Positions 33,312 to 43,264 of a DNA stretch of 64,000 nucleotides are shown here, piece after piece. A program made the position numbers and the translations under genes. The number at the start of each line of letters is the position of its first letter. The stretch's first letter is position 1. Under the pieces are notes generated by a model. It was given only the letters and a program-made list of their open reading frames with translations. It made no database searches and was not told where the DNA came from. Source of the stretch: Facklamia sp050409585 (GTDB lineage: Bacteria > Bacillota > Bacilli > Lactobacillales > Aerococcaceae); NCBI RefSeq assembly GCF_050409585.1, contig NZ_JBNUPE010000009.1:1-64000 (forward strand), read 5' to 3'.

Positions 33312-34454
33312 ATGACTCCAACAAAAGATAAAGCACAAACGCGAGTAGTGATAGGTATGTCAGGAGGTGTCGATTCTTCGGTAGCCGCCTTATTACTAAA
33401 GGAAGAAGGCTATGACGTGGTCGGTCTGTTCATGAAGAACTGGGATGATACGGATGAAAATGGTGTTTGTACGGCTACCAAAGATTATGAAGATGTTGCC
33501 TTAGTCGCTGAACAAATTGGTATTCCCTATTATTCAGTTAATTTTGAAAAAGAATATTGGGATCGCGTTTTTGAATATTTTTTAAGTGAATATCGCAAGG
33601 GACGAACACCCAATCCGGATGTTATGTGTAATAAAGAAGTCAAATTCAAGGCCTTTTTAGATTATGCCACCGAATTAGGGGCGGATTATATTGCCATGGG
33701 TCATTATGCCCAAGCAGCAAGAGATGACAAAGGACAGGTTCATTTGTTGCGTGCATCGGATCAAAGGAAAGACCAGACTTATTTCCTTAATCAATTATCT
33801 CAACAGCAATTACAAAAAGCTTTATTCCCACTTGGACACTTGGAAAAAACACAAGTGCGTGAAATTGCAGCCCAAGCAGGCTTAGCAACCGCTAAGAAGA
33901 AAGATTCTACTGGGGTATGTTTTATTGGAGAGAGAGATTTTAACCAATTTCTATCTAATTATTTACCCAACCAACCGGGTAAAATGAAAACTTTAGATGG
34001 TGAAGTGAAAGGCGACCATATGGGATTGATGTACTATACAATTGGGCAAAGACATGGTTTAGGTATAGGCGGATCTACTGGATCGAATGGCTCCAATGAG
34101 CCTTGGTTTGTGATTGGCAAGGACATGGCTACTCAAACACTTTATGTAGGCCAAGGCTTCCACCATCCGCATTTATATGCTGATTACTTAGAAGCTTCGG
34201 ATCTTTCTTTTACAGATGGTGATAAGAGTGATCGGACTTTTAGATGCACTATTAAATTTCGTTACCGTCAAGAAGATGTTCCAGCAGAAGTGACGATTTA
34301 TGACCAAGGGAAAAAAGCACGAGTGGTTTTTGATGAACCAGCACGAGCCATTACGCCTGGACAAGCGGTAGTTTTCTACCAAGACCAAGAGTGTCTAGGA
34401 GGTGGCATTATTGATGCGGCCTATAAAGATAATCAAATGCGGCAATATATTTAA
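33312..34454 (+). CDS. mnmA: tRNA-specific 2-thiouridylase MnmA
   Basis: 380 aa from ATG 33312, with AAAGAAAGGAAG upstream; an in-frame ATG at 33234 has no ribosome binding site and runs through a hairpin. PP-loop GMSGGVDSSVAALLL binds ATP. The catalytic Cys residues are in NPDVMCNKEVKF and STGVCFIGERDF. MnmA adds sulfur to U34 of tRNA-Lys, Glu and Gln, taking it from the cysteine desulfurase encoded just upstream. A strong terminator follows. Confidence 0.97.
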   Translation: MTPTKDKAQTRVVIGMSGGVDSSVAALLLKEEGYDVVGLFMKNWDDTDENGVCTATKDYEDVALVAEQIGIPYYSVNFEKEYWDRVFEYFLSEYRKGRTPNPDVMCNKEVKFKAFLDYATELGADYIAMGHYAQAARDDKGQVHLLRASDQRKDQTYFLNQLSQQQLQKALFPLGHLEKTQVREIAAQAGLATAKKKDSTGVCFIGERDFNQFLSNYLPNQPGKMKTLDGEVKGDHMGLMYYTIGQRHGLGIGGSTGSNGSNEPWFVIGKDMATQTLYVGQGFHHPHLYADYLEASDLSFTDGDKSDRTFRCTIKFRYRQEDVPAEVTIYDQGKKARVVFDEPARAITPGQAVVFYQDQECLGGGIIDAAYKDNQMRQYI

Positions 34455-34461
34455 CTGTCAG

Positions 34462-34490
34462 TCACCCTGAGCATTTAGGGTGATTTTTTT
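34462..34490 (+). terminator. Terminator after mnmA
   Basis: TCACCCT (34462-34468) pairs with AGGGTGA (34477-34483), followed by seven T. Confidence 0.9.
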
Positions 34491-34589
34491 ATGGACATAT
34501 TAAGAGTCTTAGGCAAGCTTTGAATGGCAAGCTCTAGTTCTTAATAAAAAAGATTGATATAATAAGACATACAAGTGAGGTGAGAGTGG

Positions 34590-37004
34590 ATGGAAGAATT
34601 AATAGTAGGTAGCGTGGAAAGTACCATCTTCGAAAATGACCAAAATTTTTATAAGGTCTTGCGCATTAGTGTAGATTTAGATCAAACGAGTCTCTTGGTA
34701 GACGAAGAATTGGTTATTACGGGTCAATTTACTACGATCCATTACGATACGCCCTATCAATTTTTTGGAAAATTAGTCTACCACCCACGTTTTGGACAGC
34801 AATTTTCAGTCACTCGCTACCAGCAATTGATGCCGACTTCACGCAGGGGCTTAATTGATTATTTGTCCAGCAATCGTTTCAAAGGAGTAGGTCCTAAAAC
34901 AGCCACAAAAATCGTAGAGTCATTAGGGGAAACGGCAATTGATCAAATCCTTGATGATCCCAATGCTTTAGACAAAGTGAGTGGTTTAACAGCTAAAGTT
35001 GCCAATCAATTAAGGGCCAGTCTTTTAAAATTTCAAGGAACAGAACGTATTTTTATGCAGTTAAGCGAATGGGGCTTTGGTCCTAATTTAGCAGATAGAA
35101 TCTATAAGAAATTCCAATCGAATACACTGGAACAAATAAAAGAAAATCCCTATCAATTAGTAATAGAGATTGAAGGAATCGGATTCACTAAGGCCGATAA
35201 GTTAGCAGAACAATTAGGCATTCAACCCGACGCCGCTGAACGAATTGCTTCAGCTATTACCATGGCGGTGGCACAAATTTCTACCGATCAAGGAGATACC
35301 TATGTACCGATACCGGATTCGTTGAGAACTGCACGCGACCTCCTAGAAAAAAGTCGCCCCTTTTTGATTGAGGATGATTTATTGACCAAGGGGTTGGATC
35401 TTGCAATTATTCAAGACCAGCTGTTAGTGCTAGGAGAAGATCTTGTCATTCCCTCAATTTTCTACGCAGAGTACGGAAGTAGTAAAAAGATTCACGACTA
35501 TCTGATGGCTGAACAAGTTAAGCGATTTGAAGCAGAAGAGATTGATCAAGCCATTGAGGATGTTATGGCCTTAATTAAAATTGACTATGATCAAGAGCAA
35601 CAGCAGGCATTAAAATTAGCCATTCAATCCCCTCTCTCTATTATTACAGGAGGTCCAGGAACCGGAAAAACAACCTTGGTACAAGGACTCATTTATTTAC
35701 ATGCTATCTTACATGGCTATGATCTGGCCGATCTAAATGAGGATAATTTTGATTCTCCAATCCGTTTGGCGGCTCCGACAGGCAGGGCGGCTAAACGGAT
35801 GCAAGAAACTTCTCATTTGCCAGCTTCTACCATTCACCGCTTAATTGGTTATAATCGTGAGTCGACGCTAAGAGACTTTGAACCGATGATAATTGATGGC
35901 AGCCTTTTAATTATCGACGAAATGTCAATGGTTGATGTGTGGTTAATGAATTGGTTGCTACAAGCCATTCCCTATGAAATGCAAGTAGTCTTTGTCGGGG
36001 ATAAGGACCAACTGCCCTCAGTAGGACCAGGTAAAGTTTTTTCAGATATGATTGATTCGGGTCTGATTCCAACTGTTTCGCTATCCAAAATTTATCGTCA
36101 GTCCGATGATTCATCCATCGTTCATTTAGCTCACCATATACGTCAAGGCTATCTGCCAGAGGATTTTTTAGCCAAGCATAATGACCGTTCATTTATCCCT
36201 TGCTCTGCTCAGCAAGTCAGTGATGTGGTTGGACAGATTGTAGCAGCAGCAATTAAAAAAGGCTTTAATAGCCAAACGCTACAAGTCCTAGCCCCTATGT
36301 ATAAGGGACCAGGCGGCATCAATCAGATCAATGACTTGATGCAAGAAATGTTGAATCCTGCTAGTTCAAAAAAACGTGAGATAAAACATTTTGACCAAGT
36401 CTACCGTATAGGAGACAAGGTTCTTCAACTGGTAAATAATACAGAAGAGGGTGTTTACAATGGGGATATTGGCAAGATAACTGCTATCTTAACGGCAAAA
36501 GAAAGTTCAAATAATGTGGAAGAAGTGATTGTTGATTTTGATGACAATGAAATCCATTATCGAAAAAATGAACTGGATCAGCTGACTCTGGCTTATTGTT
36601 GTTCCATTCATAAGGCACAAGGATCAGAATATGACTTAGTCATCTTACCATTGGTTGATCGCTATTCACGCATGTTAAGAAGGGACATCATCTATACTGC
36701 TGTGACAAGGGCGGTCAAATCCTTAGTCATGGTAGGGAACCCTCAAAGTTTTAATAAGGCGGTTTCACAAGTTCAAATAGAACGCAAAACCAAATTAGCT
36801 GAATACTTACAATTAAACTTGACTGAGCAAGCAAAGAAGCGAGAGCTGACAAAAAGCAAAAAGCAAGAGGATGATACAGCAAGTGTTACTCAAGTAGCAG
36901 AAAGCAAAATGTCAAAAGAAAGCTTTGTCTTAAATGACCAAACCATCTGGCAAGTCGATCCCATGATTGGCATGGAAGGACTCAAGCCGGAAGATTTTGT
37001 ATAG
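34590..37004 (+). CDS. recD2: RecD2-type ATP-dependent DNA helicase
   Basis: 804 aa, the full length of Gram-positive RecD2. The N-terminal ~180 residues carry an OB-like domain and helix-hairpin-helix repeats (YLSSNRFKGVGPKTATKIVE). The SF1B helicase core follows: Walker A TGGPGTGKTT, motif Ia APTGRAAKRM, motif II LIIDEMSMVD, motif III FVGDKDQLPSVGPG, motif V/VI CSIHKAQGSEYDLVI and YTAVTRA. It acts 5'-3' in repair and replication without RecBC. It is a separate unit behind the mnmA terminator. Confidence 0.96.
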   Translation: MEELIVGSVESTIFENDQNFYKVLRISVDLDQTSLLVDEELVITGQFTTIHYDTPYQFFGKLVYHPRFGQQFSVTRYQQLMPTSRRGLIDYLSSNRFKGVGPKTATKIVESLGETAIDQILDDPNALDKVSGLTAKVANQLRASLLKFQGTERIFMQLSEWGFGPNLADRIYKKFQSNTLEQIKENPYQLVIEIEGIGFTKADKLAEQLGIQPDAAERIASAITMAVAQISTDQGDTYVPIPDSLRTARDLLEKSRPFLIEDDLLTKGLDLAIIQDQLLVLGEDLVIPSIFYAEYGSSKKIHDYLMAEQVKRFEAEEIDQAIEDVMALIKIDYDQEQQQALKLAIQSPLSIITGGPGTGKTTLVQGLIYLHAILHGYDLADLNEDNFDSPIRLAAPTGRAAKRMQETSHLPASTIHRLIGYNRESTLRDFEPMIIDGSLLIIDEMSMVDVWLMNWLLQAIPYEMQVVFVGDKDQLPSVGPGKVFSDMIDSGLIPTVSLSKIYRQSDDSSIVHLAHHIRQGYLPEDFLAKHNDRSFIPCSAQQVSDVVGQIVAAAIKKGFNSQTLQVLAPMYKGPGGINQINDLMQEMLNPASSKKREIKHFDQVYRIGDKVLQLVNNTEEGVYNGDIGKITAILTAKESSNNVEEVIVDFDDNEIHYRKNELDQLTLAYCCSIHKAQGSEYDLVILPLVDRYSRMLRRDIIYTAVTRAVKSLVMVGNPQSFNKAVSQVQIERKTKLAEYLQLNLTEQAKKRELTKSKKQEDDTASVTQVAESKMSKESFVLNDQTIWQVDPMIGMEGLKPEDFV

Positions 37005-37047
37005 TAATAAAGCTTTCTTTGTGTGATTTTAATAGTAACTAGCAAAA

Positions 37048-37079
37048 CCTCCTAAAGAATGTTTCTTTAGGGGGTTTTG
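37048..37079 (+). terminator. Terminator after recD2
   Basis: CCTCCTAAAGAA pairs with TTCTTTAGGGGG around a short loop, followed by TTTT. Confidence 0.88.
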
Positions 37080-37100
37080 ATAATTAAAACTTCAATCGCA

Positions 37101-37409
37101 TTATCTATTGATTATAATTTCAAATAAAACAGAAAGGATGCCGACGATTATCAAGATGGCCATCAGAGAATATTGTTTTCTACTATAAGCTAAATTTATT
37201 TCCATCAGCCATGTGGCAATATACACTACTGTTGAAATAAAAAGTAAAGCTAACCCTAAGGACAATCCAATCGAAAAAAGTGGATTAGACTTAGGCAAGC
37301 CTGATAGCAAGACGGATATAATTATGATTACGCCAATCATGCCTATAATTGGAAAGATTTTCAAAATGTTTTCAATTTTTAAATCTTTCTTGTGATTATC
37401 TTTATTCAT
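37101..37409 (-). CDS. Small membrane protein, unknown function
   Basis: About 102 aa from ATG 37409; AAAGGTGG lies 8 bp before it, and an earlier GTG falls inside that site. A Lys-rich cytoplasmic N-terminus (MNKDNHKKDLKIENILK) is followed by three hydrophobic segments (IIGMIGVIIIISVLLS, IGLSLGLALLFISTVVYIATWL, SLMAILIIVGILSVLFEIII). I do not recognise a family. It stands alone between the recD2 terminator and the alaS leader on the opposite strand. Confidence 0.65.
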   Translation of the reverse strand: MNKDNHKKDLKIENILKIFPIIGMIGVIIIISVLLSGLPKSNPLFSIGLSLGLALLFISTVVYIATWLMEINLAYSRKQYSLMAILIIVGILSVLFEIIINR

Positions 37410-37640
37410 AAGTTTCACCACCTTTTATAAATATTATTTAGCTAATTTTAATTTAATAACTGGTCCTCAAGATTAATTATATAACTTGTTACAACTTCTA
37501 TCTTTCTTCAATTCCTTGATTTTTTAAAGGTGTTATGGATGCCTAGGCTTTTACTAAAGAATTTATCGTACGATCACCTACTTTTCAATGAAAAACTTTC
37601 TATTAATGATTATATACTAACTGGCAAGATTTTTTTATTC
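37410..37640. other. AT-rich intergenic region before alaS leader
   Basis: No gene or strong structure seen. It must contain the promoter of the minus-strand membrane protein; the alaS promoter and T-box begin just after it. Confidence 0.5.
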
Positions 37641-37644
37641 AGGA

Positions 37645-37673
37645 TTGACCTTTTTTATAAAAATTGCTATATT
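37645..37673 (+). promoter_or_regulatory. Promoter of T-box/alaS
   Basis: TTGACC (37645-37650), 17-bp spacer, TATATT (37668-37673). Confidence 0.75.
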
Positions 37674-37679
37674 ACTAAA

Positions 37680-37882
37680 GGTAGAGGACATGTCAGGTCA
37701 TTCTAGAGAGATTACATTTGGTGCAAGTAATCAAGACATTGATGCTCCCTCATACGGACCATTCGAAAGATTGGCGTTTTGCTGGCGTTAACAGTCACTT
37801 AAGAAGATAACCAAGAGTTATTATAAGCAAGGTGGTACCGTGGTTAAGCGCCCTTGCATATAATGACTCTTTATTTTTATTG
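37680..37882 (+). promoter_or_regulatory. T-box riboswitch (tRNA-Ala) controlling alaS
   Basis: The T-box core AAGGTGGTACCGTGG (37828-37844 region) is unmistakable. The competing terminator pairs AAGAGTTATTATAAGCAAGG with CCTTGCATATAATGACTCTT (about 37811-37871) and ends in a T-rich tract. Stem I lies at about 37700-37800; GCT at 37744-37746 is a candidate alanine specifier, not proven. Uncharged tRNA-Ala would favour read-through into alaS. Confidence 0.9.
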
Positions 37883-37896
37883 AAGGAGAATGCGGC

Positions 37897-40545
37897 ATGA
37901 AACCATTAAAGAGTAAAGAAATACGTCAGATGTTTTTAGATTTTTTTGCAGAGAAAAATCATCAAATCGTTCCCTCAGCTAACCTCATTCCAATTAACGA
38001 TCCAACGCTGTTATGGATTAACTCAGGGGTTGCTGCTTTGAAGAAATACATGGATGGAACTGAAGTTCCTGACAATCCCAAGATTGCCAATGTTCAAAAG
38101 TGTATTCGTACCAACGATATTGAAAACGTTGGTGTGACTGCACGACACCATACTTTATTTGAAATGCTAGGTAACTGGTCCATAGGGGATTACTTTAAAG
38201 AAGAAGCCATTCAATGGGCGTGGGAATTTTTAACTTCAGAAAAATGGTTGAATTTTGATCCCAACCGCCTATATGTTACCTATTATCCCGAAGATGAAGA
38301 AACTAAGCAGATTTGGATAGAAAAATGTGGTTTAGATGAAGATCATATTGTGGCTGTGGCTGATAATTTTTGGGATATTGGTGCCGGACCATGTGGTCCC
38401 GATTCAGAGATCTTCTACGACCGAGGGGAAAATTATCAAAACCTTTCAGCTGATGACCCTGAAATGTACCCAGGAGGAGAAAATGAACGTTACTTAGAAA
38501 TTTGGAATCTAGTATTCTCACAATACAATCATATGCCAGATGGAAGCTACCAACCCTTGCCTAACAAGAACGTTGATACAGGTATGGGCTTAGAACGGAT
38601 GGCCTCGGTCATGCAAGATGTTCCGACAAATTTCGAAACAGATTTATTTATGCCGATCATTGAAGCAATTGGTAGATTGACAACTGTCAATTATGGTGAT
38701 GATGTAAAAACAGATACCTCTTTTAAAGTTATTGCTGATCATATCCGTGCGGTATCCTTTGCTATTGCTGATGGAGCTTTACCTTCTAACGAAGGACGTG
38801 GCTATATCTTAAGACGCTTAATCCGTCGTGCAGTTATGCATGGTCGTAAATTAGGAATTAATCATCTGTTTATTTCAGATTTAGTGCCAATTATTGTGGC
38901 TATGATGGGTGATCCTTATAAAGAGCTCATCGAAAAAGAAAACTTTGTTAAAGAAGTACTTTTAAAAGAAGAACAACGTTTCCATGAAACAATTGAAGAA
39001 GGCGAAGTCCAACTTCATCAAGTGATCAATGCGGTTCGTCAAGCAGGCCAAACGGTTATTAATGGAGACAAGGCTTTTCATTTATATGACACCTTCGGTT
39101 TCCCACTTGAATTGACGCAAGAAATGGCTGATGAAGAAGGGCTAACAGTAGACATTGAAGGTTTTGAGACAGCCATGGAAGAACAAAGAGAAAGAGCCCG
39201 TGCCGCACGTACAGATGAAGGATCGATGGCGATCCAATCGACAACTCTACAAGCTATTGACTATGAGTTTGATTTTGTGGGTTATGAACAATTAAGTTCA
39301 GATGCGACATTGAAATATATTGTCGTCGATGACCAAGAAGTGGACCAATTACCAGCTAATAGTGAAGGGATTGTATTCTTTAACCGCTCACCTTTTTATG
39401 CCGAAATGGGGGGACAAGTAGCCGATTTAGGAGGGATTTTTGATGGCGATCAAATGCTGGCAGAGGTCCTAGATGTTCAAAAGAGTCCTCATGGTCAATT
39501 TATGCATAAGGTGAAAACATTGGAAATGCCGTTAAATCGCGAACAGTCTTATACTTTGACAGTTGACCGTCAAGCCAGAATGAGGACCAATCAAAACCAT
39601 ACAGCTACTCACTTATTACATAAGGCCTTAAAAGAAGTTTTAGGGGACCACGCTAATCAAAAAGGATCGTATGTGGGGCCAGATCGCTTACGTTTTGACT
39701 TTTCACATTTTGGTAAAATGTCAGCCGAAGAACTTAAACAAGTGGAATCCTATGTAAACTTTATGGTTGAAAACGCTATTAATGTTGACATAAGTGAAAT
39801 GCCAATTGATGAAGCAAAAGCAATGGGAGCCATGGCACTCTTTGGTGAAAAATATGGGTCAATTGTTCGCGTAGTTAATGTAGGCAATGAATCCATCGAA
39901 TTGTGTGGAGGAACTCATGTTAACAATACTAATGAGATTGGAACCTTTAAATTAATGGCTGAAAGTGGTATAGGAGCAGGATTGCGCCGCATTGAAGCCT
40001 TAACAGGTCAAGCAGCTATCGCCAACTATCAAAAGAACGAATCGCTACTAAAAGAAGTTCAAAATCAATTGAAAGTTAGCCAAAGTGATCAACTGCTAAG
40101 CAAGATTGAACAGTTACAACAGGATCTTAAAGTACAGCAATCTGAAATCGACTCCTTGACTGCACGCTTAATGCAGGAAGCTTCAGATGAAATCTTTGAT
40201 GATGTTCAAACAGTTAAAGACATTAGCTTTATTGCAGCCAGCGTAGACAATCAAAATATGGATTCTTTAAGATCTTTAGGCGATACATGGCGAGAAAAAG
40301 CTGCTTCTAATATCCTTGTTTTAGCCACTTCTCATGAGGGAAAAGCTAATCTGTTAGTTTTAGTCGATCAAGAAACAGTGGCCAAGGGCATTAATGCGGG
40401 AGATTTAATAAAACCATTAGCAAAACATATTAAAGGTGGTGGAGGAGGTCGTTTGACTATGGCGCAAGCAGGGGGTAAAAATCCAGCGGCTATTCCTCAG
40501 TTGTTAGAAGCAGTGCCGCAAGAGATTGAGAATAGACTGATCTAG
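37897..40545 (+). CDS. alaS: Alanyl-tRNA synthetase
   Basis: 882 aa, complete class II synthetase. Catalytic domain with motif 1 region (PSANLIPINDPTLLWINSGV), VQKCIRTNDIENVG and GAGPCGPDSEIFYDRG. The editing domain has the zinc-binding HTATHLLHKAL and CGGTHV motifs, and the C-Ala domain ends with GGGGGRLTMAQAGGK. It charges tRNA-Ala and clears Ser/Gly errors. It is controlled by the T-box leader and followed by the conserved ireB-ruvX-DUF1292 genes. Confidence 0.98.
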   Translation: MKPLKSKEIRQMFLDFFAEKNHQIVPSANLIPINDPTLLWINSGVAALKKYMDGTEVPDNPKIANVQKCIRTNDIENVGVTARHHTLFEMLGNWSIGDYFKEEAIQWAWEFLTSEKWLNFDPNRLYVTYYPEDEETKQIWIEKCGLDEDHIVAVADNFWDIGAGPCGPDSEIFYDRGENYQNLSADDPEMYPGGENERYLEIWNLVFSQYNHMPDGSYQPLPNKNVDTGMGLERMASVMQDVPTNFETDLFMPIIEAIGRLTTVNYGDDVKTDTSFKVIADHIRAVSFAIADGALPSNEGRGYILRRLIRRAVMHGRKLGINHLFISDLVPIIVAMMGDPYKELIEKENFVKEVLLKEEQRFHETIEEGEVQLHQVINAVRQAGQTVINGDKAFHLYDTFGFPLELTQEMADEEGLTVDIEGFETAMEEQRERARAARTDEGSMAIQSTTLQAIDYEFDFVGYEQLSSDATLKYIVVDDQEVDQLPANSEGIVFFNRSPFYAEMGGQVADLGGIFDGDQMLAEVLDVQKSPHGQFMHKVKTLEMPLNREQSYTLTVDRQARMRTNQNHTATHLLHKALKEVLGDHANQKGSYVGPDRLRFDFSHFGKMSAEELKQVESYVNFMVENAINVDISEMPIDEAKAMGAMALFGEKYGSIVRVVNVGNESIELCGGTHVNNTNEIGTFKLMAESGIGAGLRRIEALTGQAAIANYQKNESLLKEVQNQLKVSQSDQLLSKIEQLQQDLKVQQSEIDSLTARLMQEASDEIFDDVQTVKDISFIAASVDNQNMDSLRSLGDTWREKAASNILVLATSHEGKANLLVLVDQETVAKGINAGDLIKPLAKHIKGGGGGRLTMAQAGGKNPAAIPQLLEAVPQEIENRLI

Positions 40546-40686
40546 CCTGAAACACAATTTTAATAGTGAAAAAGCTATAAATAAAGCACAATAAGAGCCT
40601 TTTTATAGGCATTTATGGTAAACTGGAGATAATAGCTAACAAATCAACTAGGGATGTATTAAGTTGATGAGATTAAGAAAGGTTCG

Positions 40687-40959
40687 GTGAATACATCTAT
40701 GCAATCATTAGATGAAACAATACTCTTTAAGTTAGATGATTTAAACCAACATACAGTTCGCGAGAGCTTAGAGATTGTCTATCGCGCATTGGAGGAGAAG
40801 GGGTATGATCCAGTCAATCAAATTGTGGGCTATCTCTTATCAGGTGACCCGGCTTATATTCCACGTCACAATGATGCGCGTAACCTCATTCGTCGTCATG
40901 AACGCGATGAAATTGTCGAAAAATTAGTCAAGTATTATCTAACTAAGAAGGAGTCTTAG
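40687..40959 (+). CDS. ireB: IreB family regulatory phosphoprotein (UPF0297)
   Basis: 90 aa if started at GTG 40687 (AAAGG 4-5 bp upstream); ATG 40699 is an alternative with a more distant site. DETILFKLDDLNQHTVRESL and NQIVGYLLSGDPAYIPRHND, then RRHERDEIVEKLVKYYL, are the family's conserved blocks. In Enterococcus IreB is phosphorylated by the PASTA kinase IreK and influences cephalosporin resistance; the Thr in DET corresponds to a phosphorylated position there. The alaS-ireB-ruvX order is conserved in Firmicutes. Confidence 0.93.
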   Translation: MNTSMQSLDETILFKLDDLNQHTVRESLEIVYRALEEKGYDPVNQIVGYLLSGDPAYIPRHNDARNLIRRHERDEIVEKLVKYYLTKKES

Positions 40960-40962
40960 TTC

Positions 40963-41397
40963 ATGCCAATTGGAAATCGCAGCATGGGCTTAGATGTGGG
41001 TTCTAAAACGGTAGGGGTTGCTATTAGTGACTTAATGGGTTGGACAGCCCAAGGAATCGAAACTATACCGATTGATGAAGAATCGGATAACTTTGGTTAT
41101 CAACGTCTTCAAGAACTCATCGAAGAGTATAAAGTAGATAAAGTCATTATTGGCTTACCAAAAAATATGAACAATACATTAGGACCAAGAGCAGAGGCTT
41201 CCCAAAAATTTGGTGAAAAACTGCATAAAATTGTCCCAGACTGTCAAATTATTTATCAAGATGAGCGATTGACTACTTCTCAAGCAGAACGGATGCTGAT
41301 TGAAGAAGGGAATGTCTCACGTAAAAAACGCAAAAAAGTAATTGATAAATTAGCGGCAGTGATGATTTTACAAAATTACTTAGATTATAAGAAATAG
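40963..41397 (+). CDS. yqgF: Putative pre-16S rRNA nuclease / Holliday junction resolvase-like YqgF (RuvX)
   Basis: 144 aa, RNase H-like fold. MGLDVGSKTVGVAISD holds the first catalytic Asp, VIIGLPKNMNNTLG the Gly-rich strand, YQDERLTTSQAERML the catalytic Glu region, and KKVIDKLAAVMILQNYLDYK the last Asp. YqgF takes part in 16S rRNA 5' maturation in E. coli; a Holliday-junction role was suggested earlier. It starts 3 bp after ireB, in one operon with DUF1292. Confidence 0.95.
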   Translation: MPIGNRSMGLDVGSKTVGVAISDLMGWTAQGIETIPIDEESDNFGYQRLQELIEEYKVDKVIIGLPKNMNNTLGPRAEASQKFGEKLHKIVPDCQIIYQDERLTTSQAERMLIEEGNVSRKKRKKVIDKLAAVMILQNYLDYKK

Positions 41398-41407
41398 GGG
41401 TGTTAAG

Positions 41408-41713
41408 ATGGTAGAAGAACATAATCATGAACACGCAGAAAAAGAAATTGACTACATTACTGTTGTCGATGAAGAAGGCAACGAATCGTTATATGAAATT
41501 CTATTCACCTTTGATTCACAAGACTATAATAAATCCTATGTCCTTATTTATCCAGCTGGAGCAAATGAAGAAGAAGAAGTAGAAATTCAAGCTTACTCCT
41601 ATAAAGAAAATCCAGATGGGACTTCTGGTGATTTACAAGCGATCGAAACTGAAGAAGAATGGAACATGATTGACGAAGTATTAAATACATTTTTGGCAGA
41701 TGAAGAAGAATAG
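41408..41713 (+). CDS. DUF1292 family protein (YrzB)
   Basis: 101 aa, very acidic (EEEVEIQAYSY, DEVLNTFLADEEE), with the family's DEEGNESLYEILFTFDSQDYNKSYV block. Function unknown; it is nearly always downstream of yqgF in Firmicutes. Ends before a terminator. The His-rich N-terminus (EEHNHEHAEKE) is a common variable feature and could bind metal, though that is speculation. Confidence 0.9.
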   Translation: MVEEHNHEHAEKEIDYITVVDEEGNESLYEILFTFDSQDYNKSYVLIYPAGANEEEEVEIQAYSYKENPDGTSGDLQAIETEEEWNMIDEVLNTFLADEEE

Positions 41714-41726
41714 TTAAGAAAGCTAA

Positions 41727-41765
41727 GCTCTTTCCGATTGATGAAATCGGCAAGAGCTTTTTCTC
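41727..41765 (+). terminator. Terminator after the DUF1292 gene
   Basis: AAGCTCTTTCCGATT (41726-41740) pairs with AATCGGCAAGAGCTT, followed by T residues to 41763. Confidence 0.88.
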
Positions 41766-41880
41766 TTATAAAATCATGAAGCTTGAAACATTAATTTAAT
41801 CATTCATTAATTAGGTCAGGATAGTTATTTACTGTGTTATTTGCTATAATGCTTACAACATTAGGCTATTAGGAGGAAGT

Positions 41881-43071
41881 ATGAAGATAGATTGGAATAG
41901 AATACAAGAAGATGCAAAAGTAAATGAAACCATGCATGTTAAAGAATTACTTTGGACCAATCGAGTAATTAAAATCATTCTTTGGATATTTTTGATTATT
42001 ATCGTAGTAGGCACCTTACTCATTTATTGGAAACTGGATAAAGATTTAGGGCCGGTGGATGCCAATAGTTCTGAGGCAATCGAAGTGACGATTCCCATCG
42101 GGTCGACTTCTAGTGATATTGCACAAATTTTAGAAGATGAAAAACTGGTTAACAATAGTCAAATTTTTAATTTGTTTATGAAATTTAAAGGAGCTAGTGA
42201 CTTTCAAGCAGGCTATTATCAATTAAAGCCTAATATGAATGCAGAAGAGTTGATTGCAACTTTAAAGGAAGGTGGCGAACCAATCCAAGAAGATATTGAT
42301 ACCACACTGACTGTTGTGGAAGGCATGCAAATAACTGATATTGCACAAGTAGTGGCTGAACAAACACCAATTGAAGCTGATACTTTTCTTGATCGCGTTC
42401 AAAGTGAAGAGCTGTTTGAAGACTTGTTAAGGCGTTTTCCAAGCTTGATTCAACCACTATCTGAGATTGAAGGCTTAAAATATCGTTTAGAAGGTTATCT
42501 TTTCCCAGCTACTTATGATTATATTGCTGGCATGACGGCTGATGATTTAATCATTAATATGGTTGGAAAAGCTAATATTGAATTTCAGAAATTGCAAGAA
42601 GACCTTAGCAATACTTGGTTAAACTATCACCAGTTGTTGAGTCTGGCTTCGGTTGTTGAACGAGAAGCATCGACTGATGAAGATCGCGCCTTAGTTGCAG
42701 GAGTTTTCTTCAACCGTCTAAACATTGAAATGGCTCTACAAAGTGATATTACGGTTATTTATGCACTTGGCAAGCATAAAGAGCTGGTTACTTATGAAGA
42801 TTTAGAAGTAGATTCGCCTTATAATACGTATCAACATAGCGGGTTGCCAGTAGGACCGATTAATAGTCCTTCTCTATCATCGATTATGGCGACTATATAT
42901 CCAACTTATTCAGATAACTATTACTTTGTCGCAGATATGAATACAGGCAAAATCTATTATTCTGCAACAGAAGCTGAGCATAGTGCCTTAGTAGAACAAT
43001 ACGTTCAACCATTCTTTGATGAAGCAAAAAAAGAAGCGAGTCAAGAAAATGCAGAATTAGAAGAAGAATAG
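41881..43071 (+). CDS. mltG: Endolytic transglycosylase MltG
   Basis: 396 aa. One transmembrane helix (IIKILLWIFLIIIVVGTLLIY-like, ~residues 30-50) follows a cytoplasmic N-terminus. A LysM-like domain comes next (EVTIPIGSTSSDIAQILEDEKLV), then the YceG catalytic domain with the Glu in LLSLASVVEREAS and the conserved SPYNTYQHSGLPVGPINSPS. It cuts nascent glycan strands outside the membrane during peptidoglycan growth. The cytoplasmic part is shorter than in streptococci. Position after the yqgF cluster is conserved. Confidence 0.95.
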   Translation: MKIDWNRIQEDAKVNETMHVKELLWTNRVIKIILWIFLIIIVVGTLLIYWKLDKDLGPVDANSSEAIEVTIPIGSTSSDIAQILEDEKLVNNSQIFNLFMKFKGASDFQAGYYQLKPNMNAEELIATLKEGGEPIQEDIDTTLTVVEGMQITDIAQVVAEQTPIEADTFLDRVQSEELFEDLLRRFPSLIQPLSEIEGLKYRLEGYLFPATYDYIAGMTADDLIINMVGKANIEFQKLQEDLSNTWLNYHQLLSLASVVEREASTDEDRALVAGVFFNRLNIEMALQSDITVIYALGKHKELVTYEDLEVDSPYNTYQHSGLPVGPINSPSLSSIMATIYPTYSDNYYFVADMNTGKIYYSATEAEHSALVEQYVQPFFDEAKKEASQENAELEEE

Positions 43072-43193
43072 CAAGAACAACAAATGAAACTTTTAACAAG
43101 CATTTGAATACTAAAAAAGAAATAATATGAAATGGCTTGCATTCAGCTAATTTATATGTTATTTTCTTAAGTATAGTTTTGAGCAAGTTCAAT

Positions 43194-43240
43194 AGAAAGC
43201 AAGTAATCACCTCTTATTGGGTGGTTGCTTTCTTTATGTA
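43194..43240 (+). terminator. Terminator after mltG
   Basis: GAAAGCAAGTAATCACC pairs with GGTGGTTGCTTTC, followed by TTT. Confidence 0.85.
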
Positions 43241-43264
43241 TTTGTCAATTAAGGGAGTGAAGTA